In this document: in pieces, positions 45,210 through 61,830 of the stretch
How the letters are laid out: each line of letters starts with the position of its first letter
Position numbering within the stretch: the first letter of the stretch is position 1
Assembly (NCBI RefSeq): GCF_003473485.1
Contig: NC_053046.1
Location: 31,635,332-31,699,331 of the forward strand
Direction of reading: 5' to 3'
From: Medicago truncatula
Taxonomy: Eukaryota; Streptophyta; Magnoliopsida; Fabales; Fabaceae
DNA: 64,000 bases
Made by a program: the position numbers and the translations under genes
Notes under the pieces: generated by a model
Database searches by the model: none
What the model was told of the DNA's origin: nothing
What the model saw: only the letters and a program-made list of their open reading frames with translations

Positions 45210-45505
45210 TATTAATTATTAAAATATTACTTCTTTTGTAAGCGAGCCCACATAGTACATATTTTATTACTTCTTTTGAACATGGGACCCGTTAGTTGCT
45301 TTGGAGAGAGGGCCCTTATGCAGTTACCCATTCCTTAATAGGGACTCATTTTTTCTTCCTCCAATGGAGATCCTTAATAGGGATCCCATTGGAGATGCTC
45401 TAAAGGAGTCTTTGCAACATCAAATTTAAGGTCTCAATGCCATTTTTTTTGGTAATAAAATGTGGTTAATAATAGAAATCTAAATTCACGTTAGAACTGA
45501 TTAAA

Positions 45506-47609
45506 GAAAATCGATGTTTACACATATCGTAAGGATGAGACATACAAGTAAAATACGTAATTGTTTTTTCAGCAGTTAAAAACAATTATGCAGACAGTGA
45601 ATTTTGCATAATTGTTAAGCATTTTCAAGCCATTTTTCGATCAGTTTTTATCTGTAAATAAATCAGAGCATTTCCAAATGCAATATAAGCCATACAACAT
45701 TTAAACTCAGTCATAAAAGAAAAATACAATATCTTTTTGTCCATAATTAAATCAAACCAGCATTTGGTTCAAAATACACAAAAGTTTGAAATTCATCAAA
45801 ACGTTACACAGTGTCCATAATTAAACAGCACATTACAACTCATTACATATCAATAAATTAAATCTTTACTTACATTCAATGCAATTGCATATGGAAAAAA
45901 CATACATATATAATATATTATTTTCCACAATATTCCGAAACATAAATACGACGTCGCTATCGTCTTTAACAAGCCAAGGCATATAACTTGCCGTTTTTCA
46001 TGCATATTCATCTCTATCTTCTCCTAGGTCTATGCATGACATTTGACCAAACAAGTGACATGTATATTGATTTTCACCAAGATGCTCAAAATAAGTGTTA
46101 AGTTGTGCCTTCAAATCATCAAGAAAGTCGGTCGGCGTTATCATAACCTTAATTGTCTTTTTTAAAAGCGGAGTACCTAACATGACCTTCAATTTTTGCA
46201 ACCTCATACATGTTTCACTTCACAAAAGCTTTATGAAAAAAAATCATACATTAGGATGTAATTAAACGAAACGTAATAATAATCAATGAAATGTACATAA
46301 AATGCATAAACATTAAAAAATATGCACTAGTTTCACCACATAAAAGTCATATTATCATATATTTATATAAGTTACAAAATGTTATTTATATATTGGCCAC
46401 AACAAATTGGTGTTACAATTTCGACCCAAAAATACGCGTCGGTGTAATTTCTACCAAAAAAAGGACTAACACCGACAAGAAAATCACTCATTAAAGATCA
46501 AATGATTGGGGAAGATCACGTGAATTAGAATCTTCCTCATCTTCCGCAATAACTTCAAATGGTTGCTTTGGTTTTTCGGGAGTGCCCAACAAAATAGGCG
46601 CCGCTTTGTTCGACTCTTTTTGTGGTTTCGGCGGTTTCTTTCCACTTTCAATAACTACGAGCTTTCGGAACAACTCATGTTCCCATGTCACCACATCTTC
46701 TTTCTTATGATTGTGTCACTCCGTAGATGATGGAGGTAGTTGACAACCATTCTTCAAATAAATAAGCACGAAATGATTTGGAATTACTCCAAGGCACGTG
46801 ATTGGATTGATCAAGTTTGATCTTTGTGTAACAGTTATAAATCCTGCCTTATTTGGTTTACGACGTACTCACTCAAACAATTCTTCCCTATCTTTCGACT
46901 TAACATCGTCTGGAAAAAAACCTAGCCATGTCAACTTTGAGGGCATGAAGTGGGAGGACATCGGAGGACACATAAACTCCATCAATGTTTGGTTTGGCTT
47001 CAACCTTAGGCGGTTTCACATCTCCGAAAATTTCGACAAAATTTGGTTTTGTCTCTCCCGGAACATCTTCCGTGTTCTCTACCATTACTATTATTAAACA
47101 ACACAAAAATATGAAATAACAACTAACTAATGCATATACATCAATGCCATAATGAATTAAAACAAAAAAAAACAAAGAATTTTTTTTGGAAAAACTGGCA
47201 ATACCGAGGATTCCGATGACAGGGTTCTACGTAACTGACGTAGAAACCCATAACAAACCAAAAAATAAACTGATTAAAATGTTCAATAGTTGTTTTTTTT
47301 TACGTGAAAAGTGTGTTGATATCTCCTATGCTTGATACTTGAATGATTTTGGTGCAAAATTTGATGAAAAAATATTGAATTTAAGAATTGGATGAAAGTG
47401 GTATGGAAGTTGATGATGAAATAGTATGTAGGGTGAGCAGGTGACTGTTTCATTTGATGAAACATATTTCTCAACAGTTAACTACCGAGGTTTTCCTCGA
47501 CAGTTAACTGCAACCAGTTTTTGAATTTCTCGACAGTTAAATGCTAAGGGGGTAATTACGTATTTTACTTGTGTGTCTCAGCCTTACGATACGTGTGAAC
47601 AACATTTTC
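45506..47609. mobile_element. Mutator-like element carrying a coding remnant
   Basis: The left end GAAAATCGATGTTTACACAT and the complement of the right end GAAAATGTTGTTCACACGTA are ~57-bp inverted repeats sharing ATCGTAAGG.TGAGACA.ACA and AAGTAAAATACGTAATT. Flanking 9-mers CTGATTAAA (45497-45505) and CTAATTAAA (47610-47618) differ at one base, as an ageing 9-bp target duplication would. Inside, the minus strand has multi-exon-like coding remnants; near the right end are repeated CGACAGTTAACTG palindromic motifs (47475-47545). Confidence 0.82.
46498..47097 (-). pseudogene. Remnant resembling a MULE-associated OTU-protease tail
   Basis: Minus-strand pieces read MVENTEDVPGETKPNFVEIF then VDMARFF, a frameshift, PDDVKSKDREELFE, a stop, RRKPNKAGFITVTQRSNL, GVIPNHFVLIYLKNGCQLPP and, after another stop, DVVTWEHELFRKLVVIESGK, ending in an acidic tail. 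The PNHFV..YLK.GC.LPP pattern resembles the C-terminal end of OTU-like cysteine-protease proteins carried by plant Mutator elements, and the location inside such an element supports this. The assignment is by resemblance only. A separate 69-residue frame at 45998-46207 has no recognisable motif. Confidence 0.45.
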
Positions 47610-47946
47610 CTAATTAAAAACATAGTTTAAGATAACTTCACGGTAGAACTAAATGAAAATCTTGTCACATGAAAGTATTTAGCATAAATTAATGTCAATA
47701 TACAAGGTCTATTTTCTATAATAAAAGAGTAATGATTACTCCCATTTGACAATTCCATCATGGGTGGTGGTTGATGGTGTTCAACCTTAGTGAAGCTTAA
47801 TCTTCTCTATATTTGTCTACTGACTGGATGTCCCCACTCCCCATATACAAACCATTTTGAAGAAAAAATAGACGGGTTATAGTTCATCCATATTTTGAAA
47901 TGATGGATTCGAATTAATTCTTGCATTAATAAATTAATAATCACGG

Positions 47947-48208
47947 CTCCTTCCGTTTCAAAATACATATTTAAGTCAACAACTTCACATATGTCAATGC
48001 ACAATTTTGACTGTTAATATATTTAATTATCTGATGTAAAAAATTATAAATAAAAATTTAATATTTTGAAAATATTTGTCGAGACAAATTAAACAACATC
48101 TTACATGCTAATATTTGTATTTATATATTAGTTAAAATGTATGGTTAAAGTAAATCAAGTGAATAGTGCATATTGCAAAAATTGGACATGTATTTTGAAA
48201 CGAGGGAG
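47947..48208. mobile_element. Stowaway-like MITE
   Basis: CTCCTTCCGTTTCAAAATAC on the left and complement CTCCCTCGTTTCAAAATACA on the right are Stowaway termini; TA follows on the right but the left TA has mutated. Internal sequence (TATTTTGAAAATATTTGTCGAGAC) resembles that of the element at 44951, so the two are related subfamilies. Confidence 0.8.
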
Positions 48209-48249
48209 TATTTTGTAAAGTGTGTGAGTTAAATGGATACTTCCCCCAC

Positions 48250-48492
48250 ACCTCAATTGGAGTTAAGATCCACTCTATTTTTTATTTTCTTTATTTCTTT
48301 AATTTGGAGAGATAAAGACACAAAAAATCTTACATATAATTAAATTAAATTATACCATCATTAATTAAATTAATGAGGGTAGAATTCATTTAATGATGGG
48401 ACCCACAATCTATTTTTTTGTGCCTATCTCTTTCATAATTGCAATCTCCATTTTTATAATGGAGAGAATCTCAACTCCCTCAATTGTCGGCT
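48250..48492. mobile_element. Possible MITE
   Basis: CTCAATTGGAGTTAAGATCC...GAGATAAAGACACAAAAAAT on the left is imperfectly repeated in inverse complement on the right (CAATTGAGGGAGTTGAGATT...GAGATAGGCACAAAAAAATA). Target duplication is not evident. Confidence 0.5.
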
Positions 48493-49009
48493 ACCTCCAC
48501 CCTCCACCTTTCTCTTTCAATATCCAAACCCCATTCCTTTGGATGTAGCTTTATTTGGGGTATTGCGTTCGCGTCTTCATAGTGTTGTCACCTCACCATC
48601 CACAACCCCTTGTGGGGTAATTTAAGTAGTTGTCGACGGGTGGTTTACTCTGTCTCTGACAATTTTATGTTTGTCATATTTAAAACCCTCTTTGTACCGG
48701 ATTTTCTCGTGATTTAGCAAGTTGGTTGCCTAGTCGTGATGGAGTTATGGATCTAGTTATCCAAAAGGGTATGTGAAACGGATGTTGTCATGTCTAGTGA
48801 CGTTCTCGTTCTTAGATTCTTTGATTTTATTCAGATTTGTTGTAATTTACAAGTTTTAGGTTTGGCGTCTTGATGGCTTAATGTGATTTATCAAGGGGTT
48901 TGTTGGTGTCATGGTGCGTGAATCAGTCCATGTTAGCGGCCAGTTCATTCCTCGTAGTTCATATTGAGATGTGAAGAGTAATTGAGAGTGTTATCTATGA
49001 CTCGTCAAT

Positions 49010-50290
49010 CAACTTTTATAGAGTGTTATCTCTGGACACCATTCTTACTGCTAATGAGGTGGTTGATGAGGCAAACAAATTAAAGAAAGAGTTACTTATA
49101 TTCAAGGTTTACTTCGAAGAGGCACATAATTATGTCAACTGGAAATATTTAGAGTCAGTTATGGAAAAAATGAATTTCCCCGTTTTGTGGTTGAAGTGAA
49201 TTATGAAATTTGTAACTTCTGCAATGACATTAATACTTGTTAATGAGAGTTCAAAAAATAAGTTTTCTTTTGGGAGGGGTTATGACAAGGCAATCACCTC
49301 TCCATTTTTGTTCTCAAGAAGGGGGATATTAGGAAAAGACCTTGGATTAATTGGAATACCATTATCTACCTAGGCAAGGAGAACATATGTTTAGGGGTGT
49401 ACAAATTGCGGGAATTTAATTTAGCTTTGTTAGGAAGATGACGTTGGAGGGTTTGTGTTGAACATGATAGTTTGTGACTGAAGGAGGGAGGATGAGGGAG
49501 GCTGGGCGTGGTGAGTCTGTGTGGTGGAGGAATGTTAAGGGTCTGCATAGAGGGGAGGGCTTGACAATATGAAGATGATTTAACGACAACTTGGTGAGGG
49601 TGGTGGGAGACGGCACAAGAACGTTTGTGAGAGATTGAGAAGGTTGTTCGACTAACAGAGAGTTGTTTCGCTACACTAGTAGATATGTATGCGATAGATT
49701 GACAGTTTGGGGGTGGGGGGGGGGGGGGGGGGGGGGGGGGGCTCTGAAATGACGATGTCGGTTATTTGCTCAGGGAGGAAGAGATGTTGGGGGAATGTTG
49801 TGAGGCTTTATCTTGCATTCTTTTACATGTGGAGTTGGTATCTTACACCTAACAAAGGTTACGCTGTTAGTGGAGTACACCGATTGTTGACTGCGGTAGA
49901 GTCGAGTACCCGCCATGATCTTTAGGAAATCATTCAAAATAAAACAATACCACCAAAAGTTTCAATTTTTTCTTGGAAGTTGGGAAAGAATCGACTTTCT
50001 ACCAAAGATAATCTACTAAAACATGGTATTTTCACACAAATTTAAATGTTTGTACTATTGCCTGTGACTTTGAGGAAAAATTGGATCACTTGTTCTTGGG
50101 ATGTAAGTTTTTTTGAGACCTTGTGTTATGGGTTTAACCAGTCAGTTGTATTCTCTTTTTATGTTTTTTGTTCGTGTATATTTTTAACTCTTGTAGTACT
50201 TTGTGTTCCTTACACAATTACACTCCTTGAGTTTGAGAGAACATATTTGTATATAATTTCATTTTGCTTTATTCACAAAACATATACAAT
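49010..50290 (+). pseudogene. L1-type LINE ORF2 relic (RT to C-terminus)
   Basis: Shifting frames follow plant L1 ORF2 from the RT domain to the end: LTANEVVDEANKLKKELLIFK and VYFEEAHNYVNWKYLESVME (49045-49165), LVNESSKNKFSF then AITSPFLF (49240-49310), NTIYL-like and CTNCGNLI*LC for the LREFNLALLGKW segment (~49340-49440), REGGRGGAGR/ESVWW (49490-49530), the WYL.PNKGYAVSGVHRLLT segment (~49830-49890), and a zinc-knuckle-like end (ITCSWDVSFFETL, ~50085-50125). The YADD part of RT is deleted. Many shifts and stops show it is dead. Confidence 0.8.
49715..49741. repeat. 27-base poly-G tract
   Basis: Twenty-seven consecutive G bases follow GGGGGT (five Gs at 49709-49713). It sits inside the LINE relic and is by far the most G-rich spot in an AT-rich window. 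The complementary C run would be hard to sequence, so the exact length is uncertain. Confidence 0.9.
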
Positions 50291-50429
50291 ATATATCTTT
50301 GTAATTTTATTTAAAAAATAAATAAATAAAATTCACTAACTACTTTTCTTGATATATGTAAAATAAAAAGTAAAATGGACTTATACTATAAAAAGACAAA
50401 ATATTTAGCGTTTAATTGTTTTTTTTGTC

Positions 50430-50545
50430 AAGTAATATATATAGTTGCTCGATCTCACACATTTTAAATTTGAGGCGTTCGAGGTTTGAACCCCAATCTC
50501 TACATGTATTATACAATGTTCTTACTAACTGAGTTAATCTTACCG
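50430..50545 (-). mobile_element. SINE fragment
   Basis: On the minus strand TAACTCAGTTAGTAAGAACA (A-box-like) precedes ~35 bp and GGGGTTCAAACCTCG (B-box-like), spacing as in tRNA-derived SINEs. The tail is degraded. A further GGGGTTTAAATT remnant lies at about 51124-51135 on the minus strand. Confidence 0.45.
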
Positions 50546-51413
50546 ATTAAATTATTAGTGCATGAGTTGGAATTATATAAAATTCTTCCAACTAAGTAAA
50601 ACATTTTTTTTAAGGGCACATGACTTCTTTTTATTAATGTAGTTCACATAAATTGAGTGCGGACTAAAGTGCATGAATAATATAAAATTGGAAAGATTTA
50701 AAGAATAATTTATTTATAAATTAATTCCTAAATTTTCTGGCTCAAAAGACAAATTCTTTCATTTTGTTAAAAAAATTAAATTCTTTATTATATGATAATT
50801 TGCCCGTCTTAATTTACAAAACTAATTGTCCTAATTTATTAAAAAAAATTGTCCTAATTAAGTTCTTGGATTAAATATAAAGTCCATATATCTATTCCCT
50901 TTTTTTAGTTCATTCTATATACACAATCAATCTAATGTTTTGTAAACTACAAGTAAATCGCAACCAATCAAATGAATGACTAAAAATAAAATGATTAAAG
51001 TTTAATTTCTGTAATTTTTTCTTTAAAATTGTAATTTTTTATTTTATTTTTTTAATTTGTATATACCAATAATGTAAAATTATTTTATACATGTATCCAA
51101 TTAAATCACTTTATGATATCACTAATTTAAACCCCGACCTTATATATATATTATACATCGTCTACAACTACACATTATATATCCTAATAATAAAGTTTCA
51201 ATTGTTTCAAAAATAAATAAATAATAAAGTTTCGACATAAAATAATCTCTTCCGAAAAACGTAACGCAAATTTAAACATTGGGATTTGTCAATTTCCTAC
51301 GGCTTCATGATTAACATCACCAAATGACTCATCTTGCAGTTTTTCTTGCATAAAATGCTCTCATTGACACAAATGTTATTCATGCAATCAATTAATTAAA
51401 ATCATCATATGAT
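50546..51413. other. Upstream region of the beta-glucosidase gene
   Basis: AT-rich with no exon. It should contain the promoter of the gene at 51414, but several TATATATA stretches (for example 51145) prevent me from choosing a TATA box. Confidence 0.4.
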
Positions 51414-56275
<4,862 letters not shown>

Positions 56276-56529
56276 TTAGACTTTCTGATATTTATATGCA
56301 TGTCTCTCTTTGTAATGGTATTTAAAAAAGAAACATAAATGAAGTAGTTACATATGATTGTTCATTTTCTAAAGAAATTATGCGATTCTATAAATCATGG
56401 CTTTTGTGTATATTTAGTCTTTTCTCTTGTTATGTTTCAATAATAACCTTGCCACACCCTTTACAACCCTTACCATGACCACACTGACATTTAGATGTTA
56501 TAAGAATCTTTGGTAATCTATCTTGGAAA

Positions 56530-57075
56530 AGCCTCTGAAAGAATCATGATTCATATCGAAGAATATTCTTCATTGCTTTGAAAGTCCACCCTATCAACTA
56601 AGTTTCGAAGACCTACTAGCAACTCCTCCTCCCACTTAATCACCATTCACCACTGACACGACCAACACCAGACGCCGTCCCTCTAGCTTACAATCTCAGC
56701 CACAGTTGCTTGCTTCTTTGTTTTCGGCCATTTGAAATAGTCGGGGATACATCACTCTAAAGCCTGTTCTCTCAATCCATTGATCCTGCAAAAAACATCA
56801 TTAAGGTTAGTTTACCTCCCAAAGATATGTGTCTCCCTTTCCAAGCCCTTATACTCCTTAAATTTTCCGTTCGCCACAACTTTCGTAACCAGCCTATATA
56901 AGCCTTCTATGATCGATGCGAATGCAAAAGGGACAAGTGGATCTCCCTGTCTAAAGTCCCGCTTGATTCGACTATCATCAATAGGGCTACCATTAACTAG
57001 TATAGACACATGGCTGCCGAAAATGCATGACATAATCCACTTCCTCCATGCATCACAAAAACTCTATCTAGCAAG
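56530..57075 (-). pseudogene. L1-type LINE ORF2 relic
   Basis: The minus strand reads WRKWIMSCIFGSHVSILVNG, SPIDDSRIKRDFRQGDPLVP, FAFASIIEGLYRLV (57070-56880), the classic LINE RT block before the catalytic YADD, then jumps at about 56810 to sequence matching the C-terminal part (YPRLFQMAENKEA, EEELLV.LRNLVDRVDFQSNE in mixed frames). An internal deletion removed the catalytic RT core. It lies 250 bp beyond the end of the beta-glucosidase gene, in opposite orientation. Confidence 0.75.
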
Positions 57076-57440
57076 CACATATTCAAGAAACTTCGAACTA
57101 ACTAATAATATTTTTGTTGTCCTACCACTAAAATGGTAAAAGGCTACAGAGATTTGCATAGCACAAACTCTGGTACGTGGATACAGACGCATCGACACTC
57201 CTAATGTCAAAAATGCCTATTAAGCAAGAATGATAAATGACCTTTAACAACACCCTCTTCATTCCTCCTTACTCCTTCAATAATTACCTACAATTTCATC
57301 AACCTAGTATATAGATTAAGATTTTGTGATTATCAGAAGAAAAATGAAAAATCTATAACTAAAAGCATAAACACAAGAATTTATACTCGAGTTCTATAAC
57401 TTACATATTAATAGGCTTTAATTGGAAACTAAAACACAAA

Positions 57441-57513
57441 TCCGTTGTAGTCTAGTTGGTCAGGATATTCGGCTCTCACCCGAAAGACCCGGGTTCAAGT
57501 CCCGGCAACGGAA
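57441..57513 (+). tRNA. trnE-CTC: tRNA-Glu (anticodon CTC)
   Basis: The 73-nt sequence folds as a full cloverleaf: acceptor TCCGTTG/CAACGGA (57441-57447 with 57506-57512) and discriminator A57513, D-arm region AGTCTAGTTGGTCAGGAT, anticodon stem TTCGG/CCGAA around loop CTCTCAC with anticodon CTC (57475-57477), T-arm CCCGGGTTCAAGTCCCGG. It decodes GAG. A CAA-containing leader stands just upstream and a T run (57515 on) ends pol III transcription. No intron. This is the nuclear cytosolic type. Confidence 0.97.
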
Positions 57514-58527
57514 TCTTTTTTTATTTATTTATAATTTCTCTTTTTTTTTTTTCCTCGAAGGACTCTGTTTCTTTTAAATATTTCCAATTTTGTAAATACA
57601 TCACGAAAATGGTAAGTTGGTGCCAATGGAATACTACTACCACCCCTCACAATATCTGCAGTGCCAAACTTTTGAAAAATTCTTATTTTTATAAAATACA
57701 CATTAAATTCTTTTAAGTTTTTTAGGACTGAGTTCAGATAATTTTTTCTGCATTGTGAGTTTATGCTTATTCAAACTTGATTTTGTTTAGACAAAAGTAA
57801 TTTTAGAACTAAAAAATTGATTTTAATATGTTTGATTATTTTCAAATAAAATCAATTTTGTCTTGAATTAATCTCTAAAGTTAATTTGTAAGCTCAACTT
57901 TCTTTTTCATTTAAGTATTTAAATATAAATTACTTATATTCAACTTACTTTTAATCAAAATCAATTCATTCAACATGTGAAATACGGGGTTAAGTAGATG
58001 TTTTCAAGACAATGAAAAAGTTGATAACCGCTTTGAGTAAATACAAATAATAACATATCTGAATTTTATTTATTATTGTCATTTTGAAAAGAACAAAAAC
58101 ACTTTGGAACTATTTGTCAAATTGTTAAAATATAACAATATATGCGGTAATAGTAAGCGTGACATGAGCTTGAAACATGTAGCATATATAAATTTGTTAC
58201 AAAAGACAATTTCATTCAAAGGTGTAGTAGCAACTAGAACCTCAAAAACTACTAAATCTAAATCAGCAGTATCTTATATGTACAGTAACTTGAAAGATCG
58301 GTATGAAGTTCAGTATTGTATCCAATATTACAAAGAGTGGGCTTGCATGGCGAATCAAACCTTAACCTCCAAGTTATAGCTTCAAACACACTGTGCTTAG
58401 GTGAAATTGTCACCGCGGTTTCAAACACACTAAAACTTAATGGTCTATCAAGCCTATAGCAATCCCTAAATAACATGATACTTGTTCCATCACTGTCTCT
58501 TTTACGGCTTTATTATCTGAAATTTGA

Positions 58528-61050
58528 TCAGTACCAGCAATCTACCTCTTCTACTTGCACTGCTGGCAAATTCCACTTCTTTGGAGGCCCTGAGGCCTTT
58601 GGAGATCCAACAAAATTATGCACATCAAGTTTCTCAAGTTCTACAGAGATCGTACGACCATAAAAACTCTGCAGATAAAGGATAAAAAACATTAAAAAGA
58701 TAGCATTCAGTTGTCAAAGTTGATAATCAAAAGATAGGGCATGCCATTAAAATCTGAACCTGTTGATCCATTGTTTCAAGTGCAAGCATGGCATCGTCTT
58801 GACATGTGTATTGAATAAAAGCAAGTCCCTTTGATCTTTCTGTGCTTACATCTTTAACCATTTGGACTGGAGCACACACCAAATAAATGGCACAGGTGTG
58901 AGCCAAAGTACTAAAATCAGTTATGCACCATATTTTAAGTGCTGCTATATCGAAGTATGAGAAAATTCATGCACTTACCTTCAGCTATCTTGCCAAAATT
59001 TGAAAATTTCTTCTGCAAAGCATTCTCGCCAGTAAAATAGGGTAGATCTGTCTCCAAAGAAGAGCAGGTAGGACTTCATAAAAAAATGGTAAATAAAAGA
59101 AAGAAATATCCCTTCCAAAAAAATAAAACAAAATGCTCCATAGTCCATAGCATCCAGATATCAGGAGAGAATATTAAAAGGATATGAAAGACTGATCACA
59201 GATCAAAATGAAGAACTACATAATGTAAAGAAAATTCTCCACACTCAACAATCAGCCAGATTTGTGAAAACAGAAACTAGTCAATCCACAAGTGTTTTTT
59301 TATCTACATCAAGTTAATAAGATAATCCACAAGAAAAGTTTTTTTTGTAGATATCTGGATGAAGCTTAGTGCTTTGGAACAAAAGGCATCAAGTGTGTTA
59401 GTGGAAGTCCATAATTTCGAATTCAAAAGCATGTAATATGACAGATAAGTGAACGTCAATTTTGTAAAAAATCAAAATGTAGTTGGCACAATCATCTTAG
59501 AGAAGATGAATGCAATATTGCCAATTTTCCATCCAAATGATTGTGCAGTTGGCACCTTCGGATTTTCATTTATCAGTTACGGACATTGTAAAATGACTTT
59601 TTTTTTCATTATTATACTGGAACTTATTTCCATTACCATACAGGAAAGAGGAACAAGAACCCATCTAAACAGAGAAAACAAGTTGTTAAAGAGTCTCACA
59701 TTGGATGAGATATGACCTGACTATGTGTTAAAAGTGGGAGCAGTCCTCACCTTACAAGCCGGCTTTGTAAGGTTGAGTTAGGCCCAAACCAAATTCTAAG
59801 ACAAGCATATATAACAAGAACCAAAAAAAGCATAATATTGGCTTAAAAAGGCTCTTAAATCACTTTTCACTTCTAACAAGAATACCCTTCTCCTCTACTG
59901 CCCAAGAAAAAAATGACTTAACCTACATAGATGCAACAGAAACACATCTATCCTAAAGATGTTGCAACATGTTTTCAAAAGCGTGCTTTAGCAGAGCAGA
60001 CATGTCTTAATACTACATAGACCGCTACAGACATGCACTAGCTGAGCAGTTTAGTTAACTCTATGATTTCAAAATAGCTGCCATCCCGTTATCTGCTATC
60101 TCACTATAGCATTTTTTGGGTTGACCGCTACACTGCTCTATATGGGATTGATAACACCGGTTATAGATAGAAATTTCTGAATGAAAATTCAGTAGTTGCA
60201 TGCAAGCTGCAATCCAAACCAGTAGAGATAGCACAGTACACGCCTTCATCACAAGAAAGAATCTGACAGGAAGGAAGCTTCCCTTACAAGGGAAGAGCAA
60301 ATACTACTCAGAGAATGCAATTCAAAATATTATAAATGATGGTCTGCCTGCGGCAGCGTAGCATTCTTCTTATGTATATCTAATGTGTTAAGTAAAAGCA
60401 TTGAAGAGAGCAAATGGTGAAATGAGGATTTTCGTGATGCAAATAAGCAAATTAGAAAGAAAAAGGTAAATCAGACCAATAGAGCTTCAAATTCCTAGTC
60501 CTAACTAATAAACTAACGAAAAACCACGCATCGAGGCTAGGCTGGTGATACCCATTCACAAAAGTGGTTAGTATTATTTTGTATGTGAGATTTGTCTCTG
60601 GGCTAGGAGCAATTGTTCTTGATAAGGAGTTCATTGGATTGAACTCTTGTTTTCTCTTATTGTTTCTGTTTTTCACCATTGTAGAGCTTGAAGCTCACCA
60701 TTTCCCAATTCAATAACAATTGTTCTATCACGCTAGTACGATTCAACACTTGTAACAATGAAAACAACAATGGATCAACTCCTAATATAATGTATTCCCT
60801 ATAGATTACATTCAACACTTGTAACATTGAAAACAACAATGGATCAAATAAAGAAATTGAAAACAGCTTGAAGGGTAGAAAATTATGAGAAAATAAGAGA
60901 GTGAGAGAGTTACTTACTTTTAACAAGGATTTTGCTAGCAAGCGGATATTCGTGTCGCATAGATAATGATGATCTGAGGAGGTTTAGACGAGAACGGTTT
61001 GGTGGTGTGTAGTAAGGGAATGAAGCCAACCCCAAAATCTTTGTCTCCAT
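58528..61050 (-). CDS. Small single-RRM RNA-binding protein, organelle-type (149 aa)
   Basis: Four exons join in frame with GT-AG borders: 60918-61050, 58979-59047, 58760-58866 and 58528-58668, giving 149 residues. The first ~40 residues (METKILGLASFPYYTPP then Arg/Ser/Leu-rich, few acids) look like a chloroplast or mitochondrial transit peptide. Residues ~41-115 form one RNA-recognition motif: RNP2 ILVKNLPYFT, loop GKIAEVQMVKD, RNP1 SKGLAFIQY, then ALETMDQQSFYGRTISVEL. The C-terminus is a short Pro/Gly/Lys tail ending VEEVDCWY. Such single-RRM proteins include plant organelle editing and RNA-processing factors, so a role in organellar RNA metabolism is likely but inferred. Intron 1 is 1.87 kb and holds a TRIM-type LTR. 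The start is the first ATG after an untranslated leader and gives a family-like N-terminus. Confidence 0.85.
59682..59804 (+). mobile_element. Solo LTR of the TRIM family in an intron
   Basis: TGTTAAAGAGTCTCACATTGG through CTCACCTTACAAGCCGG and TTTGTAAGGTTGAGTTAGGC parallels the TRIM LTRs at 22892 and 23718. It ends at about AAGACA. No second LTR or primer-binding site follows. ACAAG occurs at both edges, but not exactly at TG...CA termini, so the target duplication is uncertain. It lies in intron 1 of the RRM gene, antisense to it. Confidence 0.7.
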
Positions 61051-61186
61051 CAAAACTAAAACCAAGCAACCTCGTATTCGTCGTCGTCTCTGTGTCAGAA
61101 AATAATCCCAACTCCTTTTTGACTTTTCAATTGTTGGATTTAGACTGGTTGGTTGCTTCCGTTTTCGGTAGAAAAAATAAATTATA

Positions 61187-61440
61187 CTACCTCATTTATT
61201 TTTTAATTGTTACATTTTAACATTTTACACAAACTAAGACAATCAATAAATGTTACTATTTTTGATATAATAATTTTTATTTTTACTATAATAACCTTAT
61301 TTATTTAATATCTCCACAATAATAAATAAGGGTAATATTAGTAAAATAACATTTAATGTTGCATTGATCTATGTAAAGTGACACTTAAATAAGAACAAAA
61401 AAATTCTTTAAAAGAGACACTTAAAAAGGAACGGAGGGAG
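61187..61440. mobile_element. Stowaway MITE
   Basis: The right end complement CTCCCTCCGTTCCTTTTTAA and left end CTACCTCATTTATTTTTTAA are Stowaway-type TIRs with TA on both sides (61185-61186 and 61441-61442). It sits ~135 bp upstream of the RRM gene's start codon, so it may lie in its promoter. Confidence 0.8.
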
Positions 61441-61830
61441 TAGTCTTCCATAGAAAATTGTGGGTTTAAATACTTGGGATTGTCTATTGCGGATGATCCT
61501 AAGAAGCTCCAAACTTAGGTGATTGTATTGTGCTTTTAAAGTCTATCTTGTCGGTTGTGCCAATTTACTTCTTATTTTCTTCAAGGAACCATCAAGTAAT
61601 ATTTCTCTTATTGAATCTTCATTTGATTTTTTTTTAGGGGAGAGTGAGGATGCAAGGAAAATCCACTAGGTGAAATGAGATAGAGTGTTGAAACCAAAAG
61701 ATACGGGAGGTTTAGGTCTAAGAGATCTGAAATTTTTTAATTTAGCTCTCTTAGAAAAATTGTGATGGAGGTTGAAAATTGAACTAAACTGGATGGACTC
61801 AGTGTTTTTCGGATGGTTGAATTTTTTTTT
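61441..61830 (+). pseudogene. L1-type LINE ORF2 fragment
   Basis: Frames read GLNTWDCLL, FKVYLVGCANLLLIFFKEPS, SNISLIESSFDFFLGESEDA, RKIH.VK.DRVLKPKDTGGL, GLRDLKFFNLALLEKL*W, the segment after the RT palm in plant L1 LINEs (S.PVYFLSFFKAP..I...ES....FLWGG..D.RKI.W..W...C....GGLG.R.L..FN.ALLGKW). Stops and one frameshift are present. A T17 run follows at about 61819. Confidence 0.72.
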
